Assembly (NCBI RefSeq): GCF_001723175.1
Contig: NC_064655.1
Coordinates: 1,178,001-1,242,000, forward strand
Source: Penicillium oxalicum
Lineage: Eukaryota > Ascomycota > Eurotiomycetes > Eurotiales > Aspergillaceae
DNA: 64,000 nt
Direction: 5' to 3'
Below, one piece after another: positions 55,835-64,000 of the stretch (position 1 is its first letter; every line of letters begins with the position of its first letter). Under the pieces are notes generated by a model. It saw nothing but the letters and a program-made list of their open reading frames with translations, did not search any database and was not told the origin of the DNA. A program made the position numbers and the translations under genes.

Positions 55835-58383
55835 ATGGCGCACCCTCAAGTACCCGTTCAGCCGAACGGCCATGCTCTGCTTCCATTGTCATCCGCGTCG
55901 TCGAGATCCGTGAGCCCCGCGATTGAATCAACGCAGACGGATGTCTATAATGCCCGCTCCGTGGCAGAGATCAAGGCGGCATTGTCCCGCCTCTCAAGTC
56001 AAGAAGCATCCGTGACCGCTCGCCTCGATGCCTTGGTCATGTCGCAGAAGGACCTATCTCGAGAATTGGGTCGACTGGATCTCATGCGCGCTCACATCGG
56101 CACCCAAACGAGCACCACCCGATCGATCAGCCACGGCATGCTCTCCGAAGCTGCGAGTACCGCTGAGCGCATCTCCAGCGCTGTCCGACGACTGGATAGA
56201 GAGAAAGAGAGAGTGAAGGCGACTCTGGAAGTGGTGGAGCAGGTCGCCGAGCTCAAGGCATGCACTTTGGGCGTGGCAGGGTCGATGGGTGCCACACAGG
56301 ATTGGGAGACGGCGGCGAGCTATTTGCACCGGGCGGCTCAGGTTCCTTCCGCCGTGATCAATGGCGCATTCGCTGCCGAGATGGTTCCGACGGCGGAGGT
56401 GCCAGACGCACCGAGTGTTACATTGGACAATGCGGCGGAGTCGCTTTGCGGACTCTTCCTCCGAGAATTCGACAAAGCCGTGAAGGAGAATGACGGAGCC
56501 AAGATTACACGATTTTTCAAGCTGTTCCCACTCATTGGGCGCTCCGAGGTTGGACTAGATGTGTATGGACGCTACGTGTGCCAGGGCGTGGCTGCGCGGG
56601 CGCGCAGCAATCTGAATGCGGATTACGGGTCGCAGGCTAAAGATGGCTTTTTCTATGCCAATGCGTTGACCAAGCTCTTTGAACATATCGCTCAGATCAT
56701 CGACGGCCATGGCGGGTTAGTGGAGCGACACTATGGCCCTCGCAAGATGGGGCGAGTCATTGAGCGACTGCAGATTGAAGCCGACGTGCAGGGCGGGATC
56801 ATTCTCGATACTTGGAGTGATGAGCGGCACGTGGATCGCAAATTGATGGACGTCAAGTCGTACGCCTTTACATTCCTGGTGCAGAGTTTCCTGCCTACGC
56901 AAAAGGCCGGACAAGTCCCTTCTTCGGGGACGACTGCGGCTGTTGACGATGAAGGGGTCGACATGAAGGAGATTGACGGGATTTTGAATGAGATGGCGAT
57001 CATGCTCGGCCGCTGGTCCTTGTACTGTCGATTTTTGGCCGATACATGCAATGTGAGTGTCCGTGGAGAGCTGGCTTCATTTGATAGAATAGACTACTGA
57101 CAGGAATTGGTTGTCTCTAGGCACCGGATGCTGAGCAGGAAGGAGGAGGTGACGACAAACGATTCACTTTGCCCGAGTTTCTAAAGGAGTCATCGCTCGC
57201 CAAGAAGATCAACGACAAACTCATATCCCCATTCAATGCCATGACCAAGTTCTTCTTCCGCCGCTCCGTCGAGAAGGCCTTTCAACTCGACGAGTCGCCT
57301 TCCGGGCTCACCTTGAACCTCCAACGCCCTCTCAAAGCCGATCCACCCCACATCACCTCCGCCGTCGACGACATCATGTATATTGTCAACAAAGTTCTAC
57401 AGCAGTCTCTTGCAACCTCTCAGGAAGCCGTGGTAACTAACATTGTCCCTACACTGTCGCGGGTGCTTGGCTCCGACTTTATCGGTATGACCCAGCGTAA
57501 GATGCGAGACGAATGTTACCCCCGTGCCCCAGCCCAAGGCGCCCAGCCACCAGAACAAACCGTCATTGCTTTCCTCGTCCAGATCAACAATCTTGATATT
57601 GGTACGGATTACATTCGTCGGATTGTCCAGAACAACACTGGGTCCAAACAGCCTCTTCCATCCGCCGATAGCACACAACACGATGAGCCCATGGAAGTGA
57701 CCGAGCATATCCAATCTCTGTTCCCGGCACCCTCTGCTGCACTTCGGGTCACACAAACGTTACATTCCCTGGCCGCCTCATTTGAGGCCAAGGTGGCCGA
57801 TCTCTACTCGGACGGCATCCAGGTTGTCTTCAATAACGTGATTAAACATCGCCTTCGGCCCATCCTTGCCGACGCCTTCCGCGATATTGAGTACCATCCA
57901 TCCGAGACCTCCGAACCCCTGCCGCATGATGACTTGGACGGGGTCGACGGTAGCAAAGAGCTTGTCCGACCTCGATTCGCCACCGGCTGGAACGAGCTCC
58001 TTCTGCCGCTCGCACGGATTTTGACTGCCCAAGCCTTTGATCGTCTGCTCACCGTCACCGTTGCCTACCTGGCGCGACTTCTCGAAAAGCGTCTCTGGTC
58101 GTACCAGGGCCGGATTAACGCACTGGGTGCGACCCGACTAGAGCGGGATGTAGCCGGGATCGTCAGTGCGGCCACGGATGTGGGATACGGTGCTGGTGCC
58201 GGGGCACCAGGTCGATATCGACACCGCGAGGCATTTGCACGGTGTGTGCAGATGACGCTTGTGATGTGTATGGACGAGGATGAATGGGATGATGTGGTCG
58301 GGGGCGGAGAAACTGGAGAGGTGGTGGACAAGTTGAGTCGGGAAGAGAGGATTCGAGTGAGAACGATGGTGAGGAGGGCTTGA
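55835..58383 (+). CDS. cog4: conserved oligomeric Golgi complex subunit 4 (COG4)
   Basis: Exons 55835-57052 and 57121-58383 join in phase 0; 826 residues. COG4 is part of lobe A of the COG tether and guides retrograde vesicles inside the Golgi. The N-terminal region (VAEIKAALSRLSSQEASVTARLD, SQKDLSRELGRLDLMRAHI) is coiled coil; the central part FFKLFPLIGRSEVGLDVYGRY is the family hallmark. The second exon starts APDAEQEGGG and carries the helical C-terminal domain, with an Arg in RWNEL-like context (ATGWNELLLPLARI). The ATG at 55835 (MAHPQVPVQPNGHALLP) is the first in frame. The 68-base intron is supported by GTGAGT and TCTCTAG and keeps the frame. Confidence 0.94.
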
Positions 58384-58418
58384 TGGAAGAGATGATTTCC
58401 TCAATCACGCTTCTCGTT

Positions 58419-58452
<34 letters not shown>
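58419..58452. repeat. compound microsatellite (TC)10(GC)7
   Basis: Begins 36 bases after the cog4 stop codon. The GC alternation can adopt Z-DNA and the TC part a triplex (established DNA properties). It is likely in the cog4 3' untranslated region. Confidence 0.9.
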
Positions 58453-58453
<1 letters not shown>

Positions 58454-60082
58454 TGCAATATACATGTTTCGAACGATGCATCATTTCCTGTTGCATGTGC
58501 ATTCGAGGTCCGCGATAAAATCAGATGGCATGAATTTACCGACGACTTGGGAGACGGGGGACCAATGTCGTAGTACTGCACCGCGGGTGATATTTTCCTG
58601 CCAGACTATTCTATATCAATCCCGAATATTCCCGACTGGGTAGACCCAGTCGGGCTTCCATTGGCAATGCAGAATAAGACGACTCTCACATTTCGCTTGG
58701 TTCTCTTTCCAGCCCACGACCAGACCACACTGTAACAGCTCTTGGCCGCCCATATGAGTCTTGATTTCTGACCTCAGATTCGTCTTCCAACTTTGGTAGA
58801 CACAATGACTCCATAGTGCATGGTTTATAATGCATGAAAAATCCTGCATAACATACAACACATAACACAATAAAAAATATTAGGTACCCATGACATCTAC
58901 TTGCCAAGCCCCAACTCGATATGCATAACGAAGCCTGACAGGATCCAGCGGTCTGGCACTCAACCCAACACCCCTGAATCCAAAAGTGATGACCCTTTTG
59001 ACTCTTTTGTCCGCTTCCTCCCCCACTCAACAAAAATACAAGACCAAGCACTCATTTTTATTACTGACTTCCATCTGGTAATCGACTTGCCATTTTGAAC
59101 ATCTCACGATAGAAGACTTGGCCAAGCCACACATAATCATATTACACACAATCAATCACAGCGGGAGCCCCTCCACCCGACAAGGGACCAGGTGACGGGG
59201 CTTCATGCAGCACGAAGCTCCGTGCATTCCACGCGTTTCCCCGGATCACCCACCCAAACACGCGGATCTTTCTCTCGGCCGTGCGAGCTCCGAACGGCGT
59301 CGGATTTGGATCGCATCAGTAAGGGGTGGGTGGTACAGGGGATGGGGACTGCCGATCGTGGACATGGATCGAATCTAGGGATGGGGGGAGATCGAGCATT
59401 GACTAAATGGAGTCAATGCTGCCACATGCAGGATGGAATGTATGAACAGGTTCTTTTGAGAAAGAGATAGTCGTGTAATTATGAGCTGAAGCGGGAACAT
59501 TGTAAGGGGGTGGTCAAAGTTCTGTGGTGTTTATTGTCTACTTTTTGATGTCGGAGGGTGAGGATGGATGCTTCGAATTGAAGGGTATCGTATTTTTCAC
59601 TTATGATGGATAGTCAGACTTGGTGGTGGTTGTTGGATTCTGTAGAAAAGAAAGGGAGAGAAAGGCAGACAAAGACTGATTCCTTCTTTTGTTATACCAA
59701 ATAGATTCTCTCTCTCGCTCGATCTATCTCTTCACAGGCCGACGGTGGACATGTCAAAGCCCGGTTGATCGACTACCCATAGGAAATGCCTCTGGCCTCA
59801 AGACGAGAGCCCTACGTGTGTTTCCGGTTACCACCATGAGAACGCACCCGGGGATCCTCAAGATTGATTTGGGTCCATCTGCACCATAGCGGAGCCAAGC
59901 GGCATGTTGAGGCAATGAGAGAGACTTTGACGGAGGGATGGGAAGTCTGTGCCGTAAGCGTCTCCGGCTACCTGGGCATAGAATACACGATGCAGGATGC
60001 TCTTGGCACCATTTGGACCAAATTGTGAGCAGCGGTACTCGTCTGCACGGTGTTCTCAAAGGAGACAAGATGAACCTCTCTT

Positions 60083-60116
60083 CTCTCTCTCTCTCTGTGT
60101 GTGTGCGTGTGTGTGT
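60083..60116. repeat. compound microsatellite (CT)n(GT)n
   Basis: (CT)7 at 60083-60096 followed by a GT-rich run to 60116 with one CG interruption. A further CT run lies near 60490-60511. Confidence 0.9.
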
Positions 60117-61942
60117 CTTTCTCTAAGCCTCTCTCAGACTATGTGAGCCGAGGTGTCGATCGAACCATTCACAAGTGCCAGAGTCCCCCCCCAAAAAGAA
60201 GAAAAGGATAGAAAATAAAGAACGAGATGCAGGTTTTCCAGCCGAGAATTGGAAAAATAGATTCATTTCCATGCCTTCTCGATCACATGGCGATATTACC
60301 CCTCTACTTCTCCGGTCTGAAGCGAGTCACAAAGTGCTCGGACACCGTCGCTGTCGAGTCCTACGAGGATCGGGAGAATACTCATCAACGAGGGCACTGC
60401 ATCGTGACTTGCTAGTTGGAACTTGGCCATTTACTCTTCATGGGGGCTTGCATCCATCTTTCTTCTTTCCACCCTCCACCCTCTACGCTCTCTCTCTCTC
60501 TCTCTCTCCCTATCATTGCAAGTCATCTGTGTTGCCCTTGCCGATCTCTTGAGATTGGCTTGAAAGGGGAAAAAGTATCCCATCCAACTGATGGTGTTTC
60601 AGACTCTGTTCGGATGTACAGTACTAGGATTTTGGGATCATGGGGGTTTACGCCACTTCACTCGGTATGAAGCTACGGTCTGCGTTCTGCAGTACGAGCC
60701 GGATCCCAAAGGAGTGGAAAGAGAGCGCCTACAGGTGCAGAGAGAATGCATTTTCTAGAAAAAAAAACCCTCCTCATCCTAACTCGTCCATGCTACTATC
60801 ATGGCCATGTTCTCCAGGGTTTCTCTCGTCCCCAACTCGGGAATTCTAGGGGAGGGCTTGATGGTTAGCGCTTGCGTAGCCTTTGCCAATGTGAAAGAAC
60901 AGGAGATCTTTTTTGTTGTTCTTATTTCCAACCCGTGTCCTGCCGTGATTTGATCGCTTCGTATACGGGGACGGGAACCTGTGATGAGGGCATGCATGAT
61001 GCATTTCATCAGATCCTTTATAGCCTTCGTCACAGCCTGCAGCAGTGCGGTCTGGTCACAATATACCAGTGAGAATCATGGCCATCGTTGATCCTAAAGT
61101 CTGATCCCGCCATTCAAGTACTTTTTCGAAGCTACCATGTAAGACTCCGGGCAGCGATCGAGAGACGTATCCAAGGGGGGGAAAGATGGGCAGGATGGCG
61201 CGACTTCTTTCCATTTCTTTTCTTTTTGGGCCCGAGATTCACGAGATGCATACCTGTCCACGACTCCACAGTCGAGAGTGCGTGCCGATTTCTCGAATTC
61301 ATACACGAGCGCGCTTCTCAGTCTGGATCATGCACATAACTTGAGGACTGAGGGTTTGGTCATCACCACCTTACCCCCTTCCTTTTCTCTTTCCTCCCTT
61401 CCCAGCCACACGCCCCCGCGCCTTTGGAGGATTTTACACTTTCCACCACTTTGCCCCCCCCCTCCAGGATGATCCCGACGGAGTGGTTCATGGCCTGGTC
61501 GAAGAGATTTGACAAGTGGGCCCAAGTGCTGGGTGAGATGAGTTGCATGAGACCTTGCAGTCGATTGTAAAATTGTGCTGGAGTAGACAAGTGGTACACC
61601 TTGAAAGAAGAGGAGGGAGAGAGAGAGGAGGCATTATGCATGGGAAATGTTCAACCTGTCCAGTAATCGTGGCCTTGCAAGAGAAAGAAATTCGTACGAT
61701 CTCCAAAGCTCAAGGACCTTGGTCAGTCTTTAGGTTGACATTAGTCGATGCATTTGCAAAGCCCGTCGGCAACTTGACTAGATACCTTCGTATCCTCTCG
61801 GAGGGAGGGAAGAAGAAGAACAGAGTCAAAACACCAAAGATCGAAACCTCGGAGTGTGTGTTCGCGTCATCATTGACCATTGATCGTTTCACGGAGTCCA
61901 TACTCAAATGCATTCATCTGCAGATCAATCGTCGACTTTCCA

Positions 61943-61967
61943 CCCCCCCCCCCCCCCCCCCCCCCCC
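61943..61967. repeat. poly-C tract, 25 bases
   Basis: Uninterrupted C25, then T and six more C. Translates as a false poly-Pro segment in overlapping ORFs. Confidence 0.93.
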
Positions 61968-62244
61968 TCCCCCCGTTGGACAAGCCGTTGAACTGCCGAA
62001 TGGTCCTATGGAGAACAATCTCCCCGTATTCCCCAAATACTGTTCATCATTCGGCACTGCTACAGAGTATAGACGGTAGAGCGTAGACAATAACCGGCAG
62101 TGCCCGTGTCGCTATCGAGGCTCTCTCCGACGTGCGTGGGCGTGGCGTACAATAACGAGCCCAAAGTGGCAGCATTAGACGATCCATCACGGAACGTTGG
62201 GGACGCTTCAAATGGGCCCATTCCTTTCCGCTCGTTTTTCGCCC

Positions 62245-62266
62245 GGGGGGGGGGGGGGGGGGGGGG
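62245..62266. repeat. poly-G tract, 22 bases
   Basis: Uninterrupted G22 on the plus strand, 278 bases after the C25 tract. The two could pair as a long imperfect hairpin in single-stranded form. Confidence 0.93.
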
Positions 62267-63885
62267 TGAGCACAACGGGCATCTGGAGGGGTTTGCCACG
62301 GACCCTCTGCTGTTATTCACGGATCGAAGAGGAAAAGAGAATCGGGGAAAGGGGTCTGTGCCCCGAGGGGATTGGACGAGGAAAAAGCTCCGATATTCCA
62401 GCCGAGTCGACGTTGGACTTGGACAATTTGGGGTAGGTGAGAGAGAAGAGACGCCAAGCGGGAAGAAGCGGATGGAGTCGAGCGTCGGGGGCAACTTGCC
62501 GCGAGTCGGGATTCATCACGGGAAAGAGAAGGAGTTTTTCTCTTTCTGCCGGAGTAGTATTTCGAGGATTTATTGTGGAGGGGAAATGAAAAGAAAGCCA
62601 AGAAAAAAGAGAGAAAGAGAGCATATCAACAAAAAAAATAATAATAATCATAAATCCAAAGCCGTGTTTTCTTGAAGCCATGGCTAAAGAGTTGAGAGAG
62701 AGAGTAAGATTCACTCCAGACTTGAGGTTTCATTTCGTCGTTTGAATATACACCAGCTTGAAAAGAGTAACTCATGATCCATGTGTGCGTCCATCCGAGA
62801 CGAGTGTGTTTACGTGCAGGTCCAAATTCGCAAAAAGTCTCGTGCTTTGAACCTCAAAACACAGTCATCTTCAAGAGGTGGCTTAAGCCTCCCCGGTCCC
62901 AACGACCTCAGCTACCGGATGTTTTGGTTTTGTCAGCTCATCCTCCTTGGAAACACATTTAACGAGATAAAAGTTCATTAGCCTCCGAACCCACAAAGCT
63001 TCTGATTCAGACTGACCGGGTCGGGTGGAGGGAGCCACCTAACCTTCACAGGTTTTGTCGGAGGCGGCTGTTTTTTTTTCTTTGGAAAGACTGCAATTGG
63101 AGTGCACCTCCAGGAGACTGATCAACTCTTGTTAGGGCGTATTGCCGGTGGTAAGCTGTGCAGAGGGACTGCACAAAATCCAGCTCAGCAGAAGAGTCTG
63201 ACTTGCCTACAGAACAGGTGGAAACCTGACCTAGGAAACACAATCTGTGTCAAAAGACGACCAGATCACGTAGGTTGGTGCCCATTCTAGTATAGACCGA
63301 GGCCTCTTGTTCGCTTTTGTGGTCTCCATTGTCGCACAGGTTCCAACCGAATCACCCCCGTGGAGAGCAGCTAGAAACAGGGATAATTAGTCTGACAGGG
63401 ACACGATGGCCCTACCCTGAGGGTCTCGAGAGATCAATTTCCGATTGGTCTTGTATATTTGGAAACAATGTTACAACACAAGAGAGGCCTAGTGAGAGAG
63501 AGAGAGCAATGCCAGACGAATACTCCCTTGCTCAACGCACGAGGTGGAGAGATAGAAGGCACGTCCTGTACTTTCGAGACCGTGTGAAAACACTGCGAGT
63601 AGTTTCCTACTCGAGTACGTAGATCTTGAGAATTAAAATTCCGTGAAATCCCATCCACGATGAGATTTTCCAACGCGATGACCTTGATCCCGACAATTCC
63701 TTTCGAAAGCACCTTGGTCGTGGACGATTTTCATGCTTTCATCCCGTCTCATGCATGCAGAGTAGGTATATCTCATCGATTTCCAAGATTTCACTCTCTT
63801 CAGGTCTGTGCATGTATGTAGTCCATCCCGTATTTTGTGAGTCTAGAAAGTTGACCGTTGTGGGTGGTTTTTTCTTTGCTTTTCT

Positions 63886-63903
63886 CCCCCCCCCCCCCCC
63901 CCC
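63886..63903. repeat. poly-C tract, 18 bases
   Basis: Uninterrupted C18 about 100 bases from the right edge of the window. Confidence 0.93.
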
Positions 63904-64000
63904 AATCCCTTGTCTCATTTTGAATTGGACACCCCGATTCAGATCGATTTGATTTCCTTGAAATACGGTCGATCATCATTTCCTAGGTGCGTCCATGACC

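Larger units (their letters stand above)
58384..64000. other. gene-poor right end with homopolymers and microsatellites
   Basis: 5.6 kb after cog4 without a supported gene. All longer frames (up to 191 codons) read through poly-C, poly-G or CT repeats and lack domains. It holds C25, G22 and C18 tracts and several CT/GT microsatellites. It could be the upstream region of a gene beyond the window or a non-coding transcription unit; the sequence alone does not say. Confidence 0.45.

Noticed and set aside
61543..62675. ORFs of 178 and 191 codons at the right end
   Set aside because: They read through poly-C or poly-G tracts as artificial poly-Pro or poly-Gly and show no domain.

Overview
This window is nuclear DNA from a filamentous ascomycete, most probably Eurotiales (Aspergillus/Penicillium group). 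The reasons are short GT-AG introns of about 50-110 bases, protein sequences that read like Eurotiales orthologues from end to end (HxkA, Bre1, Mmm1, Cog4, Rad21, Bdp1), a UreF homologue with its own promoter rather than an operon, and an intron-containing eukaryotic tRNA-Phe. I found no transposon, virus, CRISPR array or secondary-metabolite cluster.

Layout, left to right: PDR-type ABC transporter (-); 4.1 kb without a supported gene; cardiolipin synthase crd1 (-, 5 exons); an unrecognised 564-residue protein (+); mitochondrial COQ8/ABC1 kinase (-); urease accessory protein UreF (+); histone H2B ubiquitin ligase Bre1 (-, 6 exons); TFIIIB subunit Bdp1 (+); a SARAF-like ER calcium-entry regulator (-); ERMES subunit Mmm1 (+); acireductone dioxygenase adi1 (-, with an in-frame stop); mitochondrial tRNA-modifying enzyme Mto1 (+, frameshifted near its 3' end); ammonium transporter Mep (-); 5.1 kb without a supported gene; Golgi Ca/Mn ATPase Pmr1 (-); cohesin Rad21 (+); an 11-exon MFS transporter (+, frameshifted in exon 1); two identical convergent tRNA-Phe(GAA) genes; hexokinase (-); Hst2-like sirtuin (-); COG4 (+); and a 5.6 kb right end without a supported gene but rich in poly-C/G tracts and microsatellites.

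Most genes are essential or housekeeping and alternate in strand, so six divergent pairs share their intergenic promoters: coq8/ureF, bre1/bdp1, SARAF/mmm1, adi1/mto1, pmr1/rad21 and hst2/cog4. Four genes between 8.8 and 30.5 kb serve mitochondria (crd1, coq8, mmm1, mto1). SARAF and Pmr1 both concern calcium in the secretory pathway, and Mep and UreF belong to nitrogen supply. I do not see a novel multi-gene system. The observations most worth checking are three coding lesions (adi1 nonsense, mto1 and MFS frameshifts, the last two in six-C runs), the inverted tRNA-Phe duplication, the unrecognised protein at 11.3-13.1 kb, and a shared GTCACGTG motif in two divergent promoters. All exon boundaries were placed by eye from splice consensus, reading frame and expected conserved protein sequence.
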